From assembly GCA_028554795.2 (NCBI GenBank), contig CM068824.1, forward strand, positions 156,035,789 to 156,099,788: a stretch of 64,000 nt of DNA, written 5' to 3'. Each line of letters starts with the position of its first letter. The stretch's first letter is position 1. Source of the stretch: Sinohyriopsis cumingii. Its lineage: Eukaryota > Mollusca > Bivalvia > Unionida > Unionidae. This document shows positions 36,421-47,930 of this stretch, piece after piece. A program made the position numbers and the translations under genes. Under the pieces are notes generated by a model, which worked only from the letters and a program-made list of their open reading frames with translations, was not told where the DNA came from and made no database searches.

Positions 36421-38110
36421 TTGTGTCATTCTAGGAAGGTTTTATTGGAACATTATTTCATGTCTACTTTTCATCAAAGTTAGGAGAGATCTAAATTCAA
36501 AAAATACACTAATAAAAGAAGCAATCCTCAACAAATCAAATTTGACGCACTCAGAGACTAGTAATGTTTGTTTGACTGTGTGGGAAAGCAAGAACAAAAT
36601 TTTGACCAGCATTAAAAAAAATTGCCAACTGAATAAAATTGTGCTTCATGCTCAGATTTTTAAAAATAAAATTTAGAGGGAACAAAAATGGATCTTTATG
36701 CCATTACATGACCCCAGACAAGCAAAAGATTCTTTTTGATTTTACCAGCCTCCAATGACCAACATATAACCTGTCAATCAAGGTGCTCTATTACTGATAT
36801 GCAAATCATGTCCTTCACAAAATAATATCAGCATTAATGGGAGTAGATTCCTGTTAAATATGTAATATACCTCTAAGCAAATTCTGATCGATATGAAGTA
36901 TGATGGAATATCAGTACATTTCTGGCTGAATTCCTTCAGCAGCCTTAAGCAATCAACTGTTTTTGATTCAAGTCATTTACTTAAGTAATGAATCTGTATC
37001 ATTTTCTTTATATTCTGAAGAAAAAAACACCTTTCTATTCTCTCTTAGGTCATTGCTGAACACAAGCAAACCAACCTTAAGCTAGCTGACATATGGCTAG
37101 CACATATCCCCATGCTTTTGTACCCAGATTTACTCCCAACTTCATTGCCATAAAAAGTGACTAAAAGGCCCAGAATCTGACTTGCATTATAAATACATGT
37201 AGTGTGAATTTCCTAATTTTTCATGCAGTACCAAGTTAATATAGAAGTGTTTATTTCCTCATTATTCATGAAGTACATGTATTTTGTGCTTGCCTCAAAC
37301 CACACATTTAAAGACCTGATGATTCATTATTCTCCTATGGAAACAACAGAACCATTTTCCCCCGGAACCCTTGAATTTAAATACCACCAAAAATGTCAAT
37401 TATTTTTTTTACCAAAACCATGTAAATGTATCCCACAAAAATAATATGTGTATTTCTGCCAAGACTGCAGATATTTCTGTTTTCATTTACCAGAAAATGA
37501 AATATTAATATATCTAACCTCTGACACACTCCAATGGATCCATGGGAAACAACCAATAGAAATAACATTCTTGCACTTGAATACCTTGTGGACATATTTT
37601 GTACCAAAGCTGGTAAATTTCCACCAAAGAATATTTTATTTTTTAAAAGGGGAATGTGGAAGAGAGGAGAGAAATGTACAGAGACAACTGGATAGAGTGA
37701 GATAATAGTATTATAATAACAATGACACCAAAGTACAAGAATAATAAGCAATCTGCATGAAGTAAACTTTGTCTATTTCCTGTTCTTTCTTAATCTCTCC
37801 CATCCCAAAACAATATCATCAGATCTACAATAAATGTGTATTTTAAATCCTCATATTATAATATTACAAATACATGTAACAATGCAATTTAGGGTGGTGG
37901 ACTGTAAGGGCCATTTCGAAATGCAGTGATGGATGACTTGCTGTAAGGGCCAATTCAGGCCCTGTTAGTAGGTGATATTTTTCAAGCTTGCTTAAAAATT
38001 AGACAAGTCTACTTGTGGGTGTGTAAAAAAAAATTAAAGGCCACAACTATATTATTGATGATGCAGCTGAAACACTGAAAATCAAACTATGCCCATGTAG
38101 CACTATGCAC
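36421..38110. other. Intronic sequence, no recognised feature
   Basis: AT-rich. Short frames with hydrophobic stretches (37377-37751, minus) have no recognisable family or splice context. Nothing supported. Confidence 0.45.
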
Positions 38111-38117
38111 TAAGTAG

Positions 38118-38435
38118 CACAAGTCAAGGTCCAAGAGCCTGGATGCACCATGTTGGATTAGTCAAGGTCCAAATGCCTGCATGCACCATGGCAGATTAGT
38201 CAAGGTCCAAATGCCTGCATGCACCATGTCAAATTAGTCAAGATCCAAATGCCTGCATACACCATGTCAGATTAGTCAAGGTCCAAATGCCTGCATACAC
38301 CATGTCAGATTAGTCAAGGTCCAAATGCCTGCATGCACCATGGTAGATTAGTTAAGGTCCAAATGCCTGCATGCACCATGGCAGACTAGTCAGGGTCCAA
38401 ATGTCTGCATACACCATAGCAAATTTTAAGTCAAG
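38118..38435. repeat. 38-bp minisatellite (about 8 units)
   Basis: Unit 'agtcaaggtccaaatgcctg' then 'catgcaccatgtcagatt', with variants gtc/gcc/tag in the 3' part. Confidence 0.94.
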
Positions 38436-40079
38436 GTCAAAATGCAAAACAATATCATTATCATGTACTTTGATCTTCATAAGCGGACACAAAAATCTTA
38501 AAGAATAAAATATTTACATGATAAAACATTTTCTCTGGTTCTTTCATCCATTCATTTTGACACCCACTCACCAGCCAAAAGTGAGTGAAAATCAGTATAA
38601 CTACTCAACTTATTATAAATCATTTCCAAATAAGACCACTGAAATGACATAAGTTAAAGCTTGTCAAGCAAGACACAAGCATGTAAAAAAAGCAACAGAA
38701 ATACGGACCATGAATGGGCTGTTTTCTGCAAATTTCTTGAAGAATTGCTGAGCATGTACCCATTTGGCGTTCATTATACGTGGACAACCACCCATGACAT
38801 TGACTTTGATCTCAAACCTAAAATCCACAACATTCTCCTCAAAGCCTATGGTAAGTTGTCAAACATTCAAAACTGATGTTCCTCAAAGCCTATGATAGGT
38901 TGTCAAACATTCAAAACACCTTTGCTAAAAATGATGGTGATACAGCTGTATAAGACAACATATCCATACCTTTAGCATTTAAATTCAACCAATGGCCAGT
39001 CATATGAAATTTCACTTCTACCCAAGCTATCAAAATAAAATTCTATACAAAGGAAGTTAATGCACAAAAAGAACAATCAGAGGCCATAACTTCTTTTAAA
39101 TATGCTACTGTGACAATCAAATTCAGCTTAGGTCTCAATACATGTACTATTTAGTTCCAACTAAATCTGTTTAAAATCCAAAACAGAAGTCAATGTAGAC
39201 ACCAGAAGTGGGTGGTTCTGGCAATCAAGGGATATAACTCTGCTAAATGATGCAGAATGCTGATCATCAACTTCTGCCAGTGTACTATCAACATTGAGAG
39301 TCTACCAAATTTGTTGAAATCCAATCATAAATAAAGGAGTTGATATGCCGAAATGAAAGTATGTGGGTTCATGAAACAAGACCTTCTACTCTGCTAAATA
39401 TGTCAAATGCTGACAATTAATATGTCAAGATATCAGTACCAAATTGCCTAAAACCATTGGCTGAAATTCAATACAAAATATGGGGAAATGTGTATAAAAA
39501 AAGTGGGTTACAATTCCACTTGCAGAATCATAACAACCTAAACTGGCCCAGGTCTCATGAAATCAGCTGCAAAACAACACCATCTAGGCCATGTCATAAT
39601 TTAGGTTTATTTACCAGACAATCTGATTCATATTCTTGAAAAGATGTATGTATCATACCACCAAGTCTGCTTTAGAGGAAAATGGCTGGCGGACTGCATG
39701 CATGTAAAAAGAACAACTGGGCCAAACTGCTGTTTCAAGTGTTTCACCAATGATTAACTTTAATAATTTGAAATTTCCTACCCAAGTACATTTATGGCAT
39801 TTTTTTGTCCTACCAAATTATATGTATTAACTGCTACACCACCTAGGGTTGACGAAAATTACAAAACCACTGTGCACATTTACAGACTGCCTTAAAATAT
39901 ATCCCCAAGTTCTCCATTTTATATAGCACAGTGGAAGTCGCATGACATCATACAAATCCGGAATTTACTACACATTTTATATACCAAACTCGTACAAGTC
40001 TCTTCTAGTCAATCAAACAATCAAATCAAATCAATCAAATCAATCCTAATTTCCTCCATAAGGAGAATTCATTTACAAA
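38436..40079. other. Intronic sequence with a short AATC-rich patch
   Basis: 'aatcaaatcaaatcaatcaa' lies at 40020-40045. No exon or element recognised in the rest. Confidence 0.45.
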
Positions 40080-41250
40080 TATGTAGAACATGACAGATTT
40101 ACACTGTTGATCTTCGAAAACGTTCCTAAAGTTTACGTGTATATACGGGCTAAGGTTATAGATTTACTAACCCTGTCATAATTTTAATCATCAGCTGAAA
40201 ACTTTACATCAAACCTACTGAACTTTATTCGGACCTTGCCAGAACGCGTTTATACAGTCACAGATTAAAACTCTTCATAAACCACTACTGTATTCAGGCA
40301 TTGCAAAGACAATGTATTCATGACGGGCTTATTGCATACCCGAAATTACGCAATCTCTAGAGAGCCGTCTGTGTCGATTGTAGTTGTCGCAATTTTTCAC
40401 AAGCTGTCAAGTCTGCCTTCAGCCCCAGCTGATCAGTGATTTAATCTCTTTAAATACAGCTCGCTGATTATACAGACCAGCCATCGACAACTGGACGGCA
40501 ACAGATCACAGAAATTAGTGGCGGTCTTTTGTACTTGCTCCACTTTGTGTAATCTGTTGCAGTGCAGCCCAGAATAAATAGGCGCTTATTTTGCATAACT
40601 GTAGCTACATATATGGTCCAGTCAGACAATTTTAGCGTCACATTATATTAACAACAGTTAGATTCCAAAGTAAGTTCAGTATTACCGGTATTTACGAGCG
40701 AAAGAAAAAAAAAACAAATGATCTCGCAATGGACAAGTACAGGAAAAGGAAAGTTTATGCTGTGAATAGGATTGTGATTTTACGGGTTTCACCAGACTGA
40801 TGAAGACAGGGTCAGTTCTTTACAGGTGCCAAAAGAGAAAAATTTTAGGATCTATAATTTATAGTGATCAAGTGGACCCGCAGGAAATATCCCGTACAGT
40901 TTACCTAAGCCATAGTTGCATGCGATAAAGGACTTGTGTGATTTGGACGCCGGGACATTGAGCCCTTTAAAAAATATGCAGAGCGAAATATAATAAGCTC
41001 GAAAAAAAAGAAGGGGAAAAAATAACAAAAAAGCGATCCCATGAAATACTTCCAGAAGGGAATATACATCATGCGAGTGAAGTGGTTTGTTTTTTTTAAA
41101 ATCTAGTTGGGATTAATACTTTTGAGAACAAGTGCGTTTATTTCAGTCATCGATTTGAAGTGAATTAAATACATGTAAGTCTGTTATTTGGTGTTTTTTC
41201 TGGAATTCTGTGTTTTTGAATTGCTAAATGCGCATCACGGGATGTCACTC
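40080..41250. promoter_or_regulatory. CpG-richer island, candidate internal promoter or enhancer
   Basis: CpG dinucleotides are visibly denser here (for example 'gagccgtctgtgtcgattg', 'taccggtatttacgagcg', 'gacgccggg') than in flanking intron, where they are rare. The island lies 5-6 kb upstream, in gene sense, of the first SH3 exon. On the minus strand 'gcttag|gtaaac' near 40905-40918 could be the donor of a noncoding exon; 'acat|gtaagt' near 41172 is donor-like on the plus strand. I cannot tell which, if either, is used, and no coding first exon with a phase 1 end was found here. Confidence 0.35.
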
Positions 41251-42004
41251 AGATGTTCATGATTAATGAATCATGTTAAATAATTTCAACTAAAGACGAG
41301 ATATTTTACTGATAAAAATAACTTGACATTACTTGATGCATTTGTTCATCCATTAAATTGCAAAATTGGTGTAAACGGGATAAATATGCACCGGTGTGTT
41401 CTTAATTAAAAAAGATTTAAGCTTTTAACATCATGATGCACTGGCTTTCAGTGCAAATTAAATTGAATCATTATTCTGGCAACTTATTTTCTTATTATTT
41501 GAATCACTTTAACCTTGATACAGCATTATCCAGAAATTATAACCGGAAAGTGTGCGTGTATGTATGAACAAGTTCAAACAATTCCCCTGGGGCAAGATCC
41601 ATGATGTAATCGAAATGAGTGTTACATTTTTTATAGCCCTGGTTTGATAGATAAGGCCAAGTTTCAGGTCTATAACCACAATATTTAATGAACTGTTCTA
41701 GATTCTAACCCTTCTGTCAAAAAGAACAGGGATACAAAATGATACAAGGAGTGGGGGGGGGGGAAATCTAATTTCTGAAACTTATATACTTATGCACATC
41801 TATGTGTACAAACTGATCTCTACCCATGATCAAAGTTTTAAGTCCTGATCTGGAAAGTACTGGGAGTAGTTGTACAGCTATATTCCCATACTGATACAAA
41901 CTTTAATAATGTCGAGTTACGTAAAGAAAGAAATAAATGAGAAAGTATAAAGTTCATGAAGTACGAATACCCGTCCGCTGTGACTGAAAAGTGGCCTAAC
42001 TGTA
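41251..42004. other. Intronic sequence, no recognised feature
   Basis: AT-rich with a G homopolymer at 41753-41763. Nothing else recognised. Confidence 0.45.
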
Positions 42005-42012
42005 AACTAGAT

Positions 42013-42104
42013 CACAGGGGCTCGTATAAAATTGACCTGTCATACATGTACTATATAATAACTAGTATGACAGGTCACTTTTAAGCAACGATACAAGCCC
42101 TGTG
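42013..42104. mobile_element. 92-bp palindromic hAT-type MITE
   Basis: Starts CACAGGGGCTCGTATAAAAT and ends GCAACGATACAAGCCCTGTG; the two halves form an imperfect hairpin of about 38 bp meeting near 'catgtactatataataactag'. A perfect 8-bp duplication aactagat flanks it (42005-42012 and 42105-42112). No coding capacity. Confidence 0.88.
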
Positions 42105-42639
42105 AACTAGATGAAACTGACAACTATATGGATGCAGAGATGAATCACAGTTAATGGTATAATGCATTTGCCACATTCATTGAAAGGAAAAGAAATTTTT
42201 TGATGATTTTGTACAAACCGATAATGTAGGAAAATTGATACGAAAATGACTAGAACAAACAAAATAGTAATGAACAGTGCAGTCTGAAAACCATCTCCAA
42301 AACTGTGCAACCAATCAAGAATCAAACACATATCCAAACAGGTATCTGTAAATATAGTAGCCTTCACTTGGACACAATGGCAATTCTTACTTCTCCCCAA
42401 CCCCACCCTGGGCAAATTTTCTATATAAATCTTCTATGCGACACAACCACCTGCCTTTTGTCTGCCTTGAGCATTTACTGGAGAATATTGACAGTGATCA
42501 CGTTTATTTGATAAACAAGGCATTATATAACTGGCATATTATGTGAACTGATCTGTTAACATTTCACATCTGCTTGCACTCCCCATGTTCCAGTCACACT
42601 AGATTAAAGGTGCTAATACACTAGATTGGATTCAAAAGC

Positions 42640-42992
42640 AAGATAGCATTTAAAAGTTGTCTGCAAAGGCAGGCAACATTTTGGAAATTTTGGTCACAAA
42701 GAATATCCATATATGGTTTCTTTTGATTCCCTATTCATCATGGTCTCTTACATAAGCTGACTGTCTTTACATCTAACTGAGGAACTGAAAATGAACAAAC
42801 GGAGCTAATGGTTTTTGAAGGGTGTACAAGGTCAAGCAGTTTACTCTCAAACTCAAATTACCCAACATGCCAGAATAAAGAGAATTTTACAATACCTAAG
42901 ATATACAAGTTTTTTTCCAAAATAGTCAGGACTACCAGTGTGGGAAATTATTATTATAAATCAATCCAATTGCAAACCACAAAACAGTAGAG
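42640..42992. mobile_element. Diverged relative of the 29435-30085 element
   Basis: Shared text with 29850-30080: 'tacctaagatatacaagt' and 'tacctaagatatacaagg'; 'atagtcaggactaccagtg' and 'atagccagtataaccagtg'; 'aaacagtagagc' and 'aaactgtagagc' at the right end. The left boundary is uncertain. Confidence 0.6.
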
Positions 42993-44007
42993 CTTAACTT
43001 GTATAAGCAACTACAACACAGTATATCAGCTTGATGGTCTTTTTGTCATTGGAAGGTCGGTCAGTGGTAGGGCAGTGCAATTTGATGGGTTGACATACTG
43101 GTTGTATTTCTAATATGCAGATTACTGTCAGAGACTTATCATTTGTTCATGTAAATTCTAATCATTAATAAGGTAAAAAAAATTATTTCCAATAAGACGA
43201 CCTGTAATTTGTCAGTAATTTTTAAGTGTAGCCTTCAAATTCAAAGCTGACAAGATGCAAAGCAACAGATAAACTTCACATAAAAGTAGAACTTTATTAA
43301 ATGATCAGTAAAATACTTAAATCATATCTGGATAACAAATCAGGAATGTCTTATTTATCATGGTATATGTGATCAGGGGATGAACATGCTGATAAATAAA
43401 TTCGCACCACGCAGATTAGTCACCATGTGTTAATTTGTAGAAGGTGAATGAGTGTTGCAAATAGTTTTTCTTTTTGCATTGACAGAAATTAGTGCATGTG
43501 CCTGTAATGACTGTCAATGACGAATTTTCAATTTAAAGAATAAAAAGTCAAACAATTAAATAAGTATTCACAACTGATGAAGATTAAAGTAACCTGTATA
43601 GGGTAATTATCATTTTGTATTGATTTTTTATATCTTGCATTAATATGGGTATCGAGTAGAAAAAACTGTTAACACATCAATATATTGATTAATCTGTCAC
43701 TCCTATATATAAAAAACAGCTTTTCAATGCAGACAAATTGTAAGAAAGATACGGGCAGTTTAAAGCGTCAGAGGTACTCCTGTAAAGTTAGACCTGTTTC
43801 TTGATGAACTTCACTGAATCTAATATTAAAACCAAATCCAAATTCAACACAGATAGGCCAGTATCCAGATTTTAATGTAATGATTTTCCACCTTTTTGCT
43901 TTTAATCCAGAAATCCATAATTTAAGGGTCTTTTCAATAAGACTTGGGGTCAAATCATAAAGGTTGACATGTCATCATATGTGCTCATGTATAATGCAGT
44001 CAACTGC
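42993..44007. other. Intronic sequence, no recognised feature
   Basis: AT-rich; nothing recognised. Confidence 0.45.
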
Positions 44008-44198
44008 AAAATGACCTCTGTCTGCGTGGGTTCAAGTCTAGGATTCGGCCAATGTGGTTATGTGAGAAAACTTGCCAGTAGCTTCTCATGGGTCGGTGGG
44101 TCTTCCCGGGTTCTTCCTCCACCATTAATACTGGCCGCCATGCATAGCCTATTGTGTACTGAAAAATGGCGTTAAACCCTACAAAAACAACAACTGCA
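44008..44198 (+). mobile_element. tRNA-derived SINE, family A (copy 6, 5'-truncated)
   Basis: Starts within the head at 'atgacctctgtctgcgtggg', includes box B-like 'gggttcaagtctagg', the body and a 3' end 'gttaaaccctac' with a CAA-rich tail. It directly abuts the 54-bp minisatellite. Confidence 0.88.
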
Positions 44199-44204
44199 AA
44201 TGCT

Positions 44205-45052
44205 GCATAGACCCAGCTATAACACCATAGGTGTTAATGTTTTATGCATAGCCAAATGCAAATGCTACATAGAAACAGCTCTCACACCATACATCTTCAT
44301 TTATAATTATGCACAGTCAACTGCAAAAGTTGCATAAACTGAGCTATACCATATGTTAACTTATAATGCAGAGCCAACTGCAAAAATTCTGCAAAGATGA
44401 GTTATAACACATTAATGTATAATGCATGGCCAACTGTAAATGCTGCAGAGAGGAGTTATAACACATTAATGTATAACATATACCAATTGTAAATGCTGCA
44501 AAGATGAGTTATAACACATTAATGTATAACGCATGGCCAACTGTAAATGCTGCAAAGATGAGTTATAACACATTAATGTATAACGCATGACCAACTGTAA
44601 ATGCTGCATAGATGAGTTATAACACATTAATGTATAACGCATGGCCAACTGTAAATGCTGCAGAGAGGAGTTATAACACATTAATGTATAACGCATGGCC
44701 AACTGTAAATGCTGCAAAGATGAGTTATAACACATTAATGTATAACGCATGGCCAACTGTAAATGCTGCATAGATGAGTTATAACACATTAATGTATAAC
44801 GCATGACCAACTGTAAATGCTGCAGAGAGGAGTTATAACACATTAATGTATAACGCATGGCCAACTGTAAATGCTGCAAAGATGAGTTATAACACATTAA
44901 TGTATAACGCACGGCCAACTGTAAATGCTGCAAAGATGAGTTATAACACATTAATGTATAACGCATGGCCAACTGTAAATGCTGCATAGATGAGTTATAA
45001 CACATTAATGTATAACGCACGGCCAACTGTAAATGCTGCATAGATGCAGCTC
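44205..45052. repeat. 54-bp minisatellite (about 15-16 units)
   Basis: Unit 'tgctgcaaagatgagttata' then 'acacattaatgtataacgca' then 'tggccaactgtaaa'. Left units are degenerate, central ones nearly identical, with alternating aaagatgag, tagatgag and gagaggag forms. The 227-codon minus frame is an 18-residue periodic read-through. Confidence 0.96.
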
Positions 45053-45485
45053 TAACACTATGAATGCAACTGACGAGCTGAATATACTTCCTGTTGATGT
45101 ATTTGTTTTTACTTGTCTTAATGCTATCTGCATAGACTCCGGCTTGCATTATACAAGAGTCTACGCTGTATGAAACTTGATGTATGTTGTAACTGTGTTT
45201 TCAAGCTATCACTCTAATTTGTCATTTCCTGAAAAAAAACATCAATCTTGTGTGCCATTGTGTTATATAAGGACATGTATATAAAAATGAGTTGTAGATT
45301 GAAAAGACATCTTTGATTCAGCAGATTTCCAGTCTCAGTTTTCCCAATTATTCCACCAATCCTCTATTTCCACTCTGAGTGTTATAATCATGTACTACAT
45401 ATATATGAACAAAATCATATATAAAAGGAACTGGCCAACATTATACATAAAAATGAGAGCCAAGTGCTAAAAACAAAGCAATATA

Positions 45486-45488
<3 letters not shown>

Positions 45489-45557
<69 letters not shown>
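45489..45557. repeat. (TA)n microsatellite
   Basis: About 34 TA dinucleotides, uninterrupted. Confidence 0.98.
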
Positions 45558-45559
<2 letters not shown>

Positions 45560-47739
45560 GCTGTCAGGCATTTCTGCGCACTTAAGGTTTCTGTCTCCAA
45601 TACTGAAGCAAAGGCATACTGAATTCAACTGATTGACAATAATAAAATACTGCAATGCTAACCATTTGAAATGAGGCAATTGTCACCGAAATATTCTGCT
45701 CAAAATAATATTGCTAGACACATGGGATACCACCCCCCACCCCCACCCGTTTTCATAACTCATGATATGTCTGCCTATTCTGTCCACAGCTCTGAAAAGA
45801 TGCAATGTTTATCTATCAGACTATAGACATGAAATTTATTACTTTGGACTGTTTCTGTCAGCAGTTTAGCTCAGTAAATAGGTCAGGTTTATAGCTACTT
45901 TTACAAAATTCAACTTAGCAATGCCAATAAATGGCAAAAGATATTAAGCAAACTAAACTGATGTAAAAAAAATTTGTAAAGGTAAACATTTTATCAAAAA
46001 CTAAACTATTATGTGAAAAAGAAACAACACTGAATAGGATGTAATACATTTACAATGTCTTGTTTATAGGGACAACTTACTAAAGAATTTAGAAACAGCC
46101 TATACTCTGGGGAATTTCTTAAGAATCCTGTTCTAGCGGCAAGTTGACACTTTGTGTAGCTGATGATTTTGTACATATGGGACATCTTGCAAAATTGGAA
46201 ACTTGGATTAAGATGCAGAATTTTTTAAGGTATACATTTCCATCATTAATGTTATGTATTTATTTGTATGATTCTAAAAGATACATAATAAAAATAGGAT
46301 TTTCTGGTTTACAGGTTCAAGAAGGTCATGGAGTGGGTCTTCACGTTGCCATTTAGAAATCACAATTTTACGTGCATTTCGAGTCGAAATGTGGGATATT
46401 TTTGTACACTTTATGAATATAACTTTTCTTAATTAAAGTACGATTGTTCTTTCTTGATACAAAATGGATTTTTGACCCCAAATAACACATGATCCAATGT
46501 TTACAGAAATGACATATCATTGCACAGAATTACCCAACACACATAATTTGCCAACATGGTGGTATGTATGTGTGTATATATATATATATACACACAATCC
46601 ATAAAATCTAGAGTAAACTCTGCGCACTGAACAATGATTTACCTGCGAACAATACTTTTATGTCCTAGGCTGAAAGAACCCAAACTAAATTCCTGCCAAT
46701 AAAGTAAAACATTATTACATGTATAATGTTCAGTTAAAACTGAAACTGGATTAACAAGGTTAACCTGTAGATTTAAAGGCAAGGATATTTCAGAATTCCT
46801 CTGTCTTCTCTCAAAATCATGGGAACTTAAGAAAGAAAGTCAAGAGGAAATAGATCAACGATAAAGCAGGAAAAAATAAAATTGCTTGTTTGGTTTGTAA
46901 TGGCACTTTCAACATATTATTGGGTATATGATGCCATAAAAATGGGACATAAGTGCTAAATGCATTTCCAAACACACCAGTTCAGCTAACAAAAGCTGAC
47001 CTAGATGCATTGAAATTATGACCCTAGAATTATGAATCCAACTCCACCAAAAGAGCCAACAAAACTCAATTTTAAACAAAAACACTTCCTTCAAGATACA
47101 CGTTTGTCATGGTTTCTTTGTTCTGTAAATCAAGTGAAATATAAAAGCTGTTCACAATGGTACCAAATGCAATATGTTTATTTGTTAATGGAATTTTAGT
47201 AAAACTCTGCAGAAAAATGGTATGTCAACCAATCATCCCTGTATCCACTCCACCCCCCTTGCTGCCTGCGGTGTGGAATGGGGTTGATAACAACAGATTT
47301 TCTTATTTTTTCCATGTACAAAGACAGTAATACCTTTAAAAAATTGTGTTGTTTCATGAAGTCAGTATCCTGTAAAGATTACAAAAATTAAGGGCTACAT
47401 ATGATGCCTAACTTTTGAGTACATCTGTACCAGATGTGGGGGATTAGTACTGTATAATATATACCCTTGAGATAATAAACATTTGAGCTCCAACTTAAGT
47501 TTTCAGTATCAGCTACCCAGAAACAGCATTTCAAAAGCAATGTAATTTGTCATTTTTGAATTTCAATCGGAAGTTGCTGATCATAGCATTCCTGTTCTAT
47601 ACAACTCAGCAGGCTCTACTGTGACTTCTATATGCTATACCTACAATATTATTCATGTTTTAAATGATACCCTCTACATTATTCAGGTTCATGTACCTAC
47701 AATAGTGTCCATTTATTATCACGAACATGCAATACAAAC
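45558..47739. other. Intronic sequence, no recognised feature
   Basis: AT-rich. A short palindromic microsatellite 'gtgtgtatatatatatatat' to 'acacac' lies near 46570-46595. No exon recognised. Confidence 0.45.
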
Positions 47740-47914
47740 CTGAAAAAGAAACACTTCCTGATACATGTGGACCTGGTGGATACGAATTTGATTTAACTTT
47801 TGATGAATTTTCATCTACTAATCCGTCTGCTGTCGAATGTGTGTTGTTCTTATCCTTTCCTTTAAGACCGCCACTACCTCCCTTGTGGAAGGATAAGGAA
47901 TGCTTGCCCCCCAT
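47740..47914 (-). CDS. Src-family kinase, alternative first coding exon (MGGKHS form)
   Basis: 58 codons plus one base, beginning MGGKHSLSFHKGGSGGLKGK and ending VSGSVSFS before the donor ag|gtttgt. Gly2 with Ser6 fits the N-myristoylation rule (MGxxxS/T), and Lys4, His5, Lys11, Lys18, Lys20 and Lys22 give a basic membrane-facing patch. There is no cysteine, so palmitoylation of the kind expected for MGNCC is not possible. The remainder is Ser/Gly-rich and disordered, as Src unique regions are. An in-frame TGA lies 12 bp upstream, so the ATG is the first in its frame. No convincing acceptor lies just upstream, so it is more likely a true first exon with its own promoter. The start context is weak (C at -3). 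Joining to 35033 gives SFS-A-SKGCLRALYDY in frame. Confidence 0.8.
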
Positions 47915-47930
47915 GAGGAAAAGTCACCAT
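47874..47930 (-). other. Overlapping upstream ORF at the MGGKHS start
   Basis: An ATG 16 bp upstream, in a better context (A at -3, G at +4), opens an 18-codon frame (MVTFPHGGQAFLILPQGR) that overlaps the main start out of frame. It would depress translation of the MGGKHS form unless the transcript starts downstream of 47930. Confidence 0.5.

Noticed and set aside
40905-41045. Minus frame starting MGSLFC in the CpG-richer island
   Set aside because: It runs into a stop exactly at the candidate donor (cttag|gtaaac), so it cannot join the SH3 exon in frame.
42107-42415. Minus frame with a hydrophobic, membrane-like stretch
   Set aside because: AT-rich intron often codes such stretches by chance; no family, splice sites or conserved neighbours.
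42545-42590. MGSASRC... start on the minus strand
   Set aside because: Only 15 codons to the stop, with just a weak GTGAAA donor; chance occurrence is likely.
44466-45149. 227-codon minus frame with an 18-residue repeat
   Set aside because: Read-through of the 54-bp minisatellite, with no splice sites, conserved domain or non-repeat coding sequence.
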